Shown here: piece by piece, positions 53,570 through 61,891 of the stretch
Position numbering within the stretch: the first letter of the stretch is position 1
Layout: every line of letters begins with the position of its first letter
NCBI RefSeq assembly: GCF_005696555.1
Contig: NZ_CP040005.1
Coordinates: forward strand, 2,046,001-2,110,000
Direction: 5' to 3'
Origin: Actinomyces sp. oral taxon 171 str. F0337
Lineage (GTDB): Bacteria; Actinomycetota; Actinomycetes; Actinomycetales; Actinomycetaceae
Length of the DNA: 64,000 nucleotides
Notes under the pieces: generated by a model
Database searches by the model: none
Told to the model about the DNA's origin: nothing
What the model saw: the letters and a program-made list of their open reading frames with translations, nothing else
Position numbers and translations under genes: made by a program

Positions 53570-56500
53570 TCAGCCCAGCTTCTGCTGGGCCTCAACGGCC
53601 CGCTTGACGGCCTCGTTGAGGCGCTTCTGCGCATCACCATAGGCAGCCCAGTCGCCCTTGCTCCTGGCCGTGTCCGCGTCGGTCATCGCGGTCTGAGCGT
53701 CGGAGAGCGCCTGGTTGAGCTCAGCCTTCGGATCCGAGGACCCCGAGGCCGATGGGTTGGCGGAGGCAGTGGGCGGCGCACTCGCGGAGGCCGTGGGCGC
53801 GGCGCTCGGGGTCGGCGAGGCCTTGGCCCCACCATCCGCAGTCGGATCCTTGCCATCGGTCGTCTCATTGGTGTCATTGGCCGCAGCGGCATCGCCGTCG
53901 ATGGCCTCCTGGCCCGTAGTCGCCCCGGAGTTGCCGCCGAAGACCTGGTCAAGCGCCCCTGAGAGGGTGTCGGCGAATCCGACGTTGTCCCCGAAGGAGA
54001 CCAGTACCTTGCGCAGCAGGGGGTACTGAGTGCCGGACGACGACTGCACGTAAACGGGCTGGACGTAGAGCAGGCCGCCTCCCACGGGCAGCGTCAGGAG
54101 GTTGCCCTTGATGACCTGGGAGCCCTCCTGGGAGAGGAGGTTCAGCTCCTTGGAGATCTCCGGGTTGGAGTCGAAGATGTTCTGCACCTGCCCGGGCCCG
54201 GCCACGTTCGAGGAACGTGGAAGCTCCAGAAGTCTCAGCTTGCCGTAGTTCGGACTGCGCTCCCCCTTCTTCCCGGTGCCGGGAGAGGTCTCGGAGTCCA
54301 CGGCGAGGAAGCCGGTGAGCACGTTGCGGTTGGTGTTTCCACCGATGATGTAGGCGCTGGACAGGGAGAAGCTCGCCTGTTCCTGCCCCGGCATCTTGAG
54401 GGTCAGGTAGTAGGGGGCCTGCTGGTCCTGCCCCGGCGTGGTCGGGTCGTCAGGGATCTTCCAGAAGTCTCCACCGGAGTAGAACTCCGCAGCATCGTTG
54501 ACGTGGTAGGTCGCCATCATGGTGCGCTGGACGTTGAACAGGTCCTCCGGGTAGCGCATGTGCGCGATGAGGTCGGCGCTCATCTGGTTCATGGGCGTGA
54601 CCGTCCCGGGGAAGACCTTCTGCCAGGCCTTGAGGACCGGGTCCTTGTCATCCCACTGGTAGAGCTTGACCGATCCGTCGTAGGCGTCGACGACGGCCTT
54701 GACGGAGTTGCGCACGTAGTTGGACTCCTCCGGTGCTCTGAGAAGTCCGCCCTTGTTGTCGGCGGTCGCCGTCGCCCGGGCCAAGGACTCGTGCTGGGAG
54801 TAGGGGTAGTTGTTCGTCGTGGTGTAACCGTCGAGGATCCACATCACCCGCTTGGGGGTGGCCGGGTTGTCATCGTGATCGACGACGGCCGGGTAGGGGC
54901 TGTTGTCCAGGGTCAGCCAGGGGGCCACCTTGGAGACGCGCTTGGCGGGGTCCCGGTCGTAGAGGATCTGGGAGCCGTCACGTACCTCCTGGGAGAAGAG
55001 GATGTTGGCCTCCCGGAACTTGGCGGCGTAGAGCAGGCGGTTGAACGGGTTGGACACGCTCGGACCGCCATTGCCGGCGAAGGTGGTGTTGACCTGACCG
55101 GTCTTGGACTGGTCATCGGGGTAGTCCAGCTCGCGCGGCGAGCCGTTGTCCTTGCCACCCACGATGGAGTAGGACGGCGAGGACTGGCCGAAGTAGATCC
55201 GGGGCTCGTACTCTCCCAGGTCCCCCTTGGACGGGATGCCCCCTTCCCAGAAGGAGGGGTAGCCGCGGGTGGCCACCGTGTTGCCGTAGGCGTTCACGAC
55301 GCCGTAGCCGTGGGTGTAGACGGTGTGCTCGTTGACCCACGTCTGCTGCTCCGAGCCGAGGCCGGACAGGTTCAGCTCACGCACCGCGATGACCGTGTCC
55401 CGGCTGGTGGATCCCACCTTGTAGCGGTCCACGTTGAGCCGGTTCGCGAAGGAGTAGTACTGCTTGTTCTGCTGGACCTGCTGGAAGGTCGGGGAGATGA
55501 GTCCGGGGTCCAGGAGCCGGATCGAGGTGGTGGACTCGGCGTCCTTCTCCAGCTGGCCGGCCGCCGTCTTCGTCGTGGCGTCGTAGTTGGTGGTCTCCAC
55601 GTTCTCCAGGCCGTAGGCGGCCTTGGTGGCATTGATGTTGCGCTGGATGTACTCGGCCTCCTGGCGCTGGGCGTTGGGGTCGACGACGAACTTCTGGATG
55701 ACCAGCGGGTATGCGGTCCCCACCACCAGGGAGGAGACGATCATGACGGCCACGCCGATGATCGGCAGGCGCCAGGAGCTGGAGCGCACCGAGGCGACGA
55801 AGAGGATCGCCACGGCCAGTCCGATCGCCGCGAGGATCGCGTTGGCGGGAATGACCGCGTTGACGTCGGTGTAGCTGGCGCCGTCGAACTTGGAGTTGGA
55901 GGCGTACAGGGCGCTGTAACGCCCCAACCAGTAGCTCACGGCCCGGATGACGGCGTACAGCGCCAGGAAGACCGCCAGGTGAATGCGGGCGGCCTTGGTG
56001 AAGTGGGGCTTGCGCGCTACGGAGATACCGCCGTACAGGTAGTGAACGACGATGGAGGCCACCCCGGAGAACAGGATGACGCCGGACAGGAAGGACACGA
56101 GTGTCAGCACCGCGGGCAGGATGAAGACGTAGAAGGAGATGTCGATCCCGAACTGGGGGTCCTTGACTCCGAAGGACTGGGAGTTGAAGGCCAGAAGAAT
56201 CTCTCGCCAGCTGGGGGCCAGCTCCCAGGCCGACCCGAACAGGGCCAGCACCGCGGGCACTATCCAGGTCAGTCGACGTCGTAAGGGCTCGATGACGGTG
56301 CGGTAGGCCTCGAGGTTGCGCGTGGCCTCGTCGTCGGGCATCCCGATCTCCCGGGCCCGGTAGGCCGTGGTCATCGAGATGAAGACGGCCCCGAACATGA
56401 TGACGAATCCCACGAGGAAGAGGACGATGAGGGCGATCCACTGCGTCCACAGCACGCGGGCGTACCCGATCTGACTGAACCAGAGGACCTCGGTCCACAC

Positions 56501-56752
56501 CTGCGACATGATGCCGATGGCCACGGCGATGGCCACGATGATCGAGATGGTCAGGGTCAGTGGGCCGGGACGGCCGCCACCTGTCCTGCTGCGCGGCGTA
56601 CGGGGAGGCCGGGACCCTCCCCCGCCCATGCGTCCAAGACTGAACAGCCCGGTCCTGTTGCCAGGCTTCTCCTGCCGGGACGAGCCGGTGGTCTTGCTCG
56701 AGGACTCCTCGGAGGTCGAGTCCTGGGACTCGTCGTCGGGCCTGGTGCTCAC
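53570..56752 (-). CDS. UPF0182 family membrane protein
   Basis: The 1060-residue protein has an N-terminal cytosolic tail, about seven membrane helices (residues ~60-360), and a very large extracytoplasmic region rich in Tyr, Gly and Asn. The C-terminus has a Ser/Ala/Pro-rich linker and a short helical tail (NQALSDAQTAMTDADTARSK). It matches actinobacterial UPF0182 proteins (mycobacterial Rv3193c) over its length; their function is unknown. The GTG at 56752 has GGGAG upstream. It lies between tRNA-fMet and PPA1309, in the same block as PDZ-Lon, Zincin_2 and uvrD2, as in mycobacteria. Confidence 0.93.
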   Translation of the reverse strand: MSTRPDDESQDSTSEESSSKTTGSSRQEKPGNRTGLFSLGRMGGGGSRPPRTPRSRTGGGRPGPLTLTISIIVAIAVAIGIMSQVWTEVLWFSQIGYARVLWTQWIALIVLFLVGFVIMFGAVFISMTTAYRAREIGMPDDEATRNLEAYRTVIEPLRRRLTWIVPAVLALFGSAWELAPSWREILLAFNSQSFGVKDPQFGIDISFYVFILPAVLTLVSFLSGVILFSGVASIVVHYLYGGISVARKPHFTKAARIHLAVFLALYAVIRAVSYWLGRYSALYASNSKFDGASYTDVNAVIPANAILAAIGLAVAILFVASVRSSSWRLPIIGVAVMIVSSLVVGTAYPLVIQKFVVDPNAQRQEAEYIQRNINATKAAYGLENVETTNYDATTKTAAGQLEKDAESTTSIRLLDPGLISPTFQQVQQNKQYYSFANRLNVDRYKVGSTSRDTVIAVRELNLSGLGSEQQTWVNEHTVYTHGYGVVNAYGNTVATRGYPSFWEGGIPSKGDLGEYEPRIYFGQSSPSYSIVGGKDNGSPRELDYPDDQSKTGQVNTTFAGNGGPSVSNPFNRLLYAAKFREANILFSQEVRDGSQILYDRDPAKRVSKVAPWLTLDNSPYPAVVDHDDNPATPKRVMWILDGYTTTNNYPYSQHESLARATATADNKGGLLRAPEESNYVRNSVKAVVDAYDGSVKLYQWDDKDPVLKAWQKVFPGTVTPMNQMSADLIAHMRYPEDLFNVQRTMMATYHVNDAAEFYSGGDFWKIPDDPTTPGQDQQAPYYLTLKMPGQEQASFSLSSAYIIGGNTNRNVLTGFLAVDSETSPGTGKKGERSPNYGKLRLLELPRSSNVAGPGQVQNIFDSNPEISKELNLLSQEGSQVIKGNLLTLPVGGGLLYVQPVYVQSSSGTQYPLLRKVLVSFGDNVGFADTLSGALDQVFGGNSGATTGQEAIDGDAAAANDTNETTDGKDPTADGGAKASPTPSAAPTASASAPPTASANPSASGSSDPKAELNQALSDAQTAMTDADTARSKGDWAAYGDAQKRLNEAVKRAVEAQQKLG

Positions 56753-56974
56753 GATCCTGCTCCCTGTCTGACGTGCATGGTGGCGCCGCCTCGCACGCGA
56801 TGAGACGCGGCGTCATCGGCCGGAAGGGCCGCTCGGGTCATCGTCCCACACACCCCTGACACGGCCATAACCTTCTCCAGGATGAGAAAACGCCTCGGGC
56901 GGGAACACCGTGAGGGCCTCACCGAGGGAGCCGGGTCGTTGGAGAGACGACGCCTCCAGTGAGACGATGACGGC

Positions 56975-57568
56975 GTGACTGACGAGATGCACGACGACGC
57001 GACCACCCCTGGCGCGGACCGATCCGTCTCCTCCTCGGTGCGAGCCCTCGCCCGCGCGGTGGCTGAGACGGAGACCCACGTGGCGGCCCGGGGCTGGGAC
57101 CAGCCGGTGCGCGTCTTCGCGCTGGTGCGTACCGCTGAGGCCATCGAGAGCGACCCGGACGTGGCCGGCCTCCTGGACACCGCCACCGTGGAGGAGGCCC
57201 GCACAGACCCCGAGCTGCTCATGGTGGTGGAGCAGGAGGGGCTGCCGCCCGCCGCGGACCTGGAGCACCTACTGGCCCAGCTCGCCTGGCCCGACTCGGT
57301 CCACGGCGCCGCGATCAGCGTCGAGCGGCTGGTTCTGCCGCCTGCGGCCCAGGAGGAGGCCGAGGCCATCACCGATGCCGCCGAACGTCTCGCCTTCCTC
57401 CAGGAGCGTCCGGACCGTGAGGACATCCGCATGGCGGTGGGGGTCCTGCGCAGCGGGGAGTCCTGGTGCGTGCTGCGCTCACGCAGTCATGACGACGACG
57501 CCTCGGTCTACCAGGGCGAGCATCTGGTTCCCGGCCTGGTCGAGGCCCTGACGGCGACCTTCCTGTAA
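56975..57568 (+). CDS. PPA1309 family protein
   Basis: The 197-residue protein matches the actinobacterial PPA1309 family, named after a Cutibacterium gene of unknown function. Conserved segments include WDQPVRVFALVRTAEAI, LAWPDSVHGAAISVERLVLP and GEHLVPGLVEALTATFL. It is a soluble alpha/beta protein without known motifs. The GTG at 56975 is used; an ATG lies four codons in. It is divergent from UPF0182 and convergent with the Zincin_2 gene. Function unknown. Confidence 0.85.
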   Translation: MTDEMHDDATTPGADRSVSSSVRALARAVAETETHVAARGWDQPVRVFALVRTAEAIESDPDVAGLLDTATVEEARTDPELLMVVEQEGLPPAADLEHLLAQLAWPDSVHGAAISVERLVLPPAAQEEAEAITDAAERLAFLQERPDREDIRMAVGVLRSGESWCVLRSRSHDDDASVYQGEHLVPGLVEALTATFL

Positions 57569-57629
57569 GCCGGTCACCCCTGGGTGAGCGCCCGGCGCCG
57601 GTCCTCGTCGCCGCGTGCTCCCGTATGTC

Positions 57630-59195
57630 TCAGGCCTTGTCCGTATCGGTCGGGTCCTGCTCATCGGGCTCATCAGGCCAGTCGCTGTCACCGGCACCGT
57701 CAGAGGCGGGATCGGCTGACCGGCCGGGCTCCGGGGAGGCGGAGTCGGCGGAGGAGGTGAGGATCCGGTCCCCGAGCCCCTCGGGACTGTTCTCATCGGC
57801 CTCCTTGGCGCCCTCGGCGTACCCGAGGGTCCCGTCCAGCAGGGAGGCCAGGTCGGCGTCGATCTCGGCATCGATGTCCTGGGCCATGCGCCGCATGGTG
57901 AGGAAGTCCTTGGGGGTGGCGAGCTCGGAGGCCGTGGGCATGACATCGGGGTGGTTCCAGAAGGCGTCGCGCTCGGCGTCGCCGGCCTGGGCGCCCAGGT
58001 GGGCCCACAGCTCAGCGGCCTCCCTGGCCCGGCGTGGCCGGAAGGTCAGCCCGATGAGGCGGGCGAAGACCTGCTCGGCGGCACCGCCCTGGGCCCGGCG
58101 CCGGCGCATCATCTCGGCCAGCGCCATGAGGTGGGGCAGGTGCGGTGCGGCTGCGCGGGCGGTGACCACCTCGACCCAGCCCTCGACGAGTGCCAGGAGC
58201 GTCTCCAGGTCCTCGAGGGCCTCCCGCTGAGCCACCGTCTCCTGGGGCGCGAACAGCCCGCTCTCGAGGGCCTCGCGCAGGGCGTCGGGGTCGTTGGGAT
58301 CCACCTGGGCCACGGCGGACTCCAGGGTCTCGGTGTCGATACGGATCTCGCGGGCGTAGGCGACCACTGCCTGGAGCACCTGTCCACGCAACCACGGCAC
58401 ATGGGCGTAAAGGCGGGCGGAGGCGGCCTCTCGCACGGCCAGGAACATGCGGGCCTCGTCCTCGTCGACCTCCAGTCCCTCGGCGAAGGCTGCCACGTTG
58501 GCGGGAACCAGTGCCGTACCGGGCTCACGGGTCAGGGGCAGACCGGTGTCCGTGGCTCCCAGCGCCTCCTTGGCGAGCTCGCCGATGGCCTGGCCGATCT
58601 GGAGGCCGAAGGCCGTGCCTGCCATGGTGCGCATGATGGATCCGAGAGCCCCCATCTGCTGGGCAGCCTGCTCCATCTCGGCCGGCATGTCCTGAATCTG
58701 CTTCTCCAGGGTGCGGGCCAGGGCGGTGGTGACGGCCTCAGCCACGGGGGCGCACACGTCCTTCCACACCGGTAGCGTGCGCTCGACCCAGGCACTGCGG
58801 CTCCAGGCCTCCCGCTGCCCGGGGGCGGGCATGAACTCGGTGGCGGTGTCGAGCCACAGGTCGGCCACCTGAAGGGCCTGACGCGTGGAGTCGGCGATCG
58901 CGGCAGTCACCGTGGGGTCGCCGTTGCCACGCGCCTGCTGGAGGGCCAGCTCCTGCCCCATCTGCCAGTTGACCGGCTCGGCGGTGGAGGCGGAGAACAT
59001 CTGTTGGAACTGGGCGCGCATGGCCAGCAGCTGGGCGGGGCTGAGCTGGGAGACGTCCCCCACTCCCGGCATCTGGGCTATGGAGCTGGGATCCACCCCG
59101 GATGAGCGCAGGGCGCTGACGGCGTCGGAGGCCATCTGCTCGCCGAACAGTGATGCGAGCATCTTCTCGAGCTCGTCGAAGGCGTCCTCGCTCAC
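57630..59195 (-). CDS. Zincin_2 (DUF2342) family protein with a degenerate metal motif
   Basis: The 521-residue protein belongs to the Zincin_2/DUF2342 family (mycobacterial Rv3195-like), annotated as zinc-dependent metalloproteases. Conserved segments include FGLQIGQAIGELAKEALG, VPANVAAFAEGLEVDEDEARMFL and ARLYAHVPWLRGQV. At the position where members may have HExxH-like residues the sequence is REAASARLYAHVPWL; neither His of an HExxH is present. Activity is therefore doubtful. The GTG at 59195 has AGGAG 6 bases upstream and is preferred to ATG 59228, which has none. The C-terminal ~60 residues are acidic and disordered. It is divergent from the PDZ-Lon gene. Confidence 0.85.
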   Translation of the reverse strand: MSEDAFDELEKMLASLFGEQMASDAVSALRSSGVDPSSIAQMPGVGDVSQLSPAQLLAMRAQFQQMFSASTAEPVNWQMGQELALQQARGNGDPTVTAAIADSTRQALQVADLWLDTATEFMPAPGQREAWSRSAWVERTLPVWKDVCAPVAEAVTTALARTLEKQIQDMPAEMEQAAQQMGALGSIMRTMAGTAFGLQIGQAIGELAKEALGATDTGLPLTREPGTALVPANVAAFAEGLEVDEDEARMFLAVREAASARLYAHVPWLRGQVLQAVVAYAREIRIDTETLESAVAQVDPNDPDALREALESGLFAPQETVAQREALEDLETLLALVEGWVEVVTARAAAPHLPHLMALAEMMRRRRAQGGAAEQVFARLIGLTFRPRRAREAAELWAHLGAQAGDAERDAFWNHPDVMPTASELATPKDFLTMRRMAQDIDAEIDADLASLLDGTLGYAEGAKEADENSPEGLGDRILTSSADSASPEPGRSADPASDGAGDSDWPDEPDEQDPTDTDKA

Positions 59196-59414
59196 GGGGT
59201 CTCCTCTCGCCGGGTCGTCCTGGGACATCGTCTGGACCGTCAGGACACTGCGTCTAACGGCCTTATGGTCGCACCCATTCCTGTGCCGGGGCCATGTTCC
59301 GTTCGCCGACGGCGTGCCCGCACCGTCTCGGTACGGCCCTGGTCTTCACCGTGTCGGCATTGTGTCGACTTTGTGCCAGGTTCGTATCGATAACTGTCCT
59401 TCTTCCCCAGGAAG

Positions 59415-60662
59415 ATGTCGCATGATGAGCGCGTGACGCACCCAGACCAGTACGACGACACCGACGCTGCGATCTCAGTCGCCCCGGACGACGCCAGGTC
59501 GGCCCGGGAGCATGAGGGCAGCAGGCTCGCCCAGGCCGGGCACGCGGACGACCCGCACGTGCGGCCCTCCTCGCAGGACCGGCGTCAGCGCAGGCTTCGG
59601 CGCTCCGTGGTCGCCGGGGCTGCCCTCCTAGTGGTGGCCCTCATCGTCGCCGTCTTCACAGTGCCGGTCAACGTGGTCATTGAGGCCCCCGGTCCGACCT
59701 GGAACGTGCTGGACAACGGCTCGTCGTCGAGCGAGGACGTCCTGAAGGTCTCGGGAACCGAGACCTACCCGACCGAGGGCGCCCTGCGGATGACGACGGT
59801 CTCGGTGTCGGGCTGCCCCGGCTACCCGGTGACCACCGCCGACCTCATCGCCGCCTGGTTCTCGGCGGACAAGCGGATCGTGGACCGCAACGAGGTGTGC
59901 CCTCAGGACCAGAGCGCCGAGCAGGTCGAGGAGACCGGTAAGGCCCAGATGACCGCCTCGCAGGACTCCGCCGTCATCGCCGCGCTCGTGGAGACCGGCA
60001 AGGCCGGCGCCATGCACCTGACAGTCACTGAGGTGACCGAGCAACAGACCTCGACCAAGGTCCAGGCAGGGGACGTCCTGGAGACCATCACTCCTGAGGG
60101 CGGTCAGACGACGACCATCACCTCCTTCTCCCAGCTGCGAGAGCTCATGACCACCATCGCCGAGGGCACTCGGGTGACCCTCGGCGTGCGCCGCGGCGAC
60201 CAGCAGGTGGCCGCCGCACTCACCACGATCGCCCCGCAGGAGGGGACGACCGGCTCCCTGCTGGGGCTGAGCCTGAAGATCTCGGTGGACAGTCAGGTGG
60301 ACGCCACCTTCGGCCTGTCCGACGTCGGCGGTCCCAGTGCCGGCATGATGTTCGCCCTGGGGGTCGTTGACGAGATCACCCCGGGGGCCCTGACCGGGGG
60401 TAAGGACATCTCCGGAACCGGGACGATCGACATCAATGGTCAGGTCGGCCCCATCGGCGGCATCCAGCAGAAGATGGCCGGTGCCCGCAAGGCGGGCTCC
60501 ACGTTCTTCCTGGCCCCGACGAGCAACTGCGACGAGGTCAAGGGCCATGAGCCTGAAGGCATGAAGGTCTTCGCCGTCGGTACGCTGCACGAGGCCGTCA
60601 CCGCCACCAAGGCGATCGCGTCGGGAGACACCTCCGGCCTGGCCACTTGCTCGGCCCAGTGA
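59415..60662 (+). CDS. Membrane-anchored PDZ and Lon-type (S16) protease
   Basis: The 415-residue protein has a disordered N-terminus, one membrane helix (RSVVAGAALLVVALIVAVFTVP, residues ~64-85), an extracytoplasmic PDZ domain (~205-295) and a Lon-type serine protease domain. The catalytic Ser is in GGPSAGMMFAL and the Lys in GGIQQKMAGARKAG, giving the Ser-Lys dyad of family S16. It matches mycobacterial Rv3194c and acts at the outer face of the membrane; its substrates are unknown. The ATG at 59415 has AGGAAG too close upstream, so a GTG at 59433 is an alternative start. It is next to Zincin_2, as in other actinobacteria. Confidence 0.92.
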   Translation: MSHDERVTHPDQYDDTDAAISVAPDDARSAREHEGSRLAQAGHADDPHVRPSSQDRRQRRLRRSVVAGAALLVVALIVAVFTVPVNVVIEAPGPTWNVLDNGSSSSEDVLKVSGTETYPTEGALRMTTVSVSGCPGYPVTTADLIAAWFSADKRIVDRNEVCPQDQSAEQVEETGKAQMTASQDSAVIAALVETGKAGAMHLTVTEVTEQQTSTKVQAGDVLETITPEGGQTTTITSFSQLRELMTTIAEGTRVTLGVRRGDQQVAAALTTIAPQEGTTGSLLGLSLKISVDSQVDATFGLSDVGGPSAGMMFALGVVDEITPGALTGGKDISGTGTIDINGQVGPIGGIQQKMAGARKAGSTFFLAPTSNCDEVKGHEPEGMKVFAVGTLHEAVTATKAIASGDTSGLATCSAQ

Positions 60663-60830
60663 CTCCAGCAGGACCGGCGCTCAGCCGGGGATGGTTATCC
60701 ACAGCCCGGCAGCTGCCTCTGGCGGCTCGGCTCCGACCCGTGCCACTGTCACCCCAGCCCTGACGCGCCCGTCAGGACGTTGAGCTCCCGGCGCCCCCTC
60801 TGGGTTCCAGGAGACCTGTGAGGAGGCACG

Positions 60831-61811
60831 ATGCGTGTACGAGGTGGGTGCGCCATCCTGTGGCGCCAGCAGGGCGTCAGCCAGATCGGGACGAGTCCCG
60901 GGCGACGCACCATTGTCAGTGACCTGAGCCTGGCCGAGCAGCGCCTGCTCGATGAGTTCGCGCGCAACCTGGAGAGCGCCGGCGTCTACCGGGCCGCCCG
61001 ACGCAGCCGTGTGCCGGTGGCTCGGGCACGTCAGATCGTCGAGGACCTGGAGCGTCAGGGGGCGCTGGTGGCCACGGCGACCAGCGAGCTCGGCGGGTCC
61101 GACGGCGTCTACTGGGACCGGTTGGGCGTCGACGCCAAGGGCCGCAGCATGGTTCTGTCCCAGGCCGTCCTGGCGATTCACGGCGTGAGTACCCTCGCTC
61201 AGGAGACTGCTCTGTGGCTGGCGGAGGCCGGGGTGGGCACGATCCTGTCCACCCGTGCACCGCAGGACGGGGGCCTGGCTTCGCTCCTGTCGGCGCGCTT
61301 TCCGGCCCTGAGGACGCGGGCACCGTTGCGCACCCGTCCCGATGTCATGGTGACGGTGGATGCGCACGTCGTGGAGCCGCTGCTCGCGCGCAGGCTCGCT
61401 CAGGAGGACGTGGTTCATCTCCCGGTCGTCGTCGGCGAGGCAGGGGTGCGCATCGGCCCGGTCCTGGGTGGTGGCGGCCCGTGCTCGACCTGCCTGGAGC
61501 TGTGGGAGAGGGACGCCGACCCGTGCTGGCCTGCGCTGGCCACGCAGATGCGCACCCTGCCCATGCCCGACGTCGAGCACCTGGTCCTGCACGAGGCCGC
61601 GGCGTCAACGGCTCGGGCCGTCATCGACACGCTGATAGGACAGGAGTCCAGTGGCAACGGCACCCAGGACGGGACTGAACCGGGCGGGGAGAAGAGCGAG
61701 GACTCGGCCGCGTGGTGGTCCACGCACTCGGTGGAGGTCACCGGCCAGGAGCCCCGGGGGCGGCAGAGGTCCTGGGAGCGTCACCCCGAGTGCCTGTGCT
61801 CGCAGCTGTGA
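60831..61811 (+). CDS. E1-like (ThiF/TOMM cyclodehydratase-related) protein
   Basis: The 326-residue protein has an N-terminal winged-helix-like region (LAEQRLLDEFARNLESAGVY) and a Rossmann-like E1 region. Its zinc-binding cysteines are in PCSTCLELW near residue 223 and again in the C-terminal HPECLCSQL. Families of this type are annotated as TOMM leader-binding or cyclodehydratase-like and occur next to uvrD2 in many actinobacteria (compare Rv3196). No ATP-binding GxGxxG is obvious, so it may be non-catalytic. A perfect AGGAGG precedes ATG 60831. The stop and C-terminal codons lie in a 50-bp tandem duplication (61774-61873). Confidence 0.7.
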   Translation: MRVRGGCAILWRQQGVSQIGTSPGRRTIVSDLSLAEQRLLDEFARNLESAGVYRAARRSRVPVARARQIVEDLERQGALVATATSELGGSDGVYWDRLGVDAKGRSMVLSQAVLAIHGVSTLAQETALWLAEAGVGTILSTRAPQDGGLASLLSARFPALRTRAPLRTRPDVMVTVDAHVVEPLLARRLAQEDVVHLPVVVGEAGVRIGPVLGGGGPCSTCLELWERDADPCWPALATQMRTLPMPDVEHLVLHEAAASTARAVIDTLIGQESSGNGTQDGTEPGGEKSEDSAAWWSTHSVEVTGQEPRGRQRSWERHPECLCSQL

Positions 61812-61873
61812 ACGCCGTCGAGCGGGAGCGTCACCCCGAGTGCCTGTGCTCGCAGCTGTGAACGCCGTCGAGC
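61774..61873. repeat. Perfect 50-bp tandem duplication at a gene end
   Basis: Two identical 50-base units (61774-61823 and 61824-61873), followed by five more matching bases. The first unit contains the last codons (ERHPECLCSQL) and stop of the E1-like gene; the second is an untranslated copy ending 18 bases before the uvrD2 stop. Confidence 0.97.
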
Positions 61874-61891
61874 GGGAGTGTCCCTGGCCGC

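Noticed and set aside
60695..60703. Perfect DnaA box TTATCCACA, and another at 40189-40197 on the other strand
   Set aside because: Isolated single boxes without clusters, AT-rich unwinding region or dnaA/dnaN nearby; not an origin.
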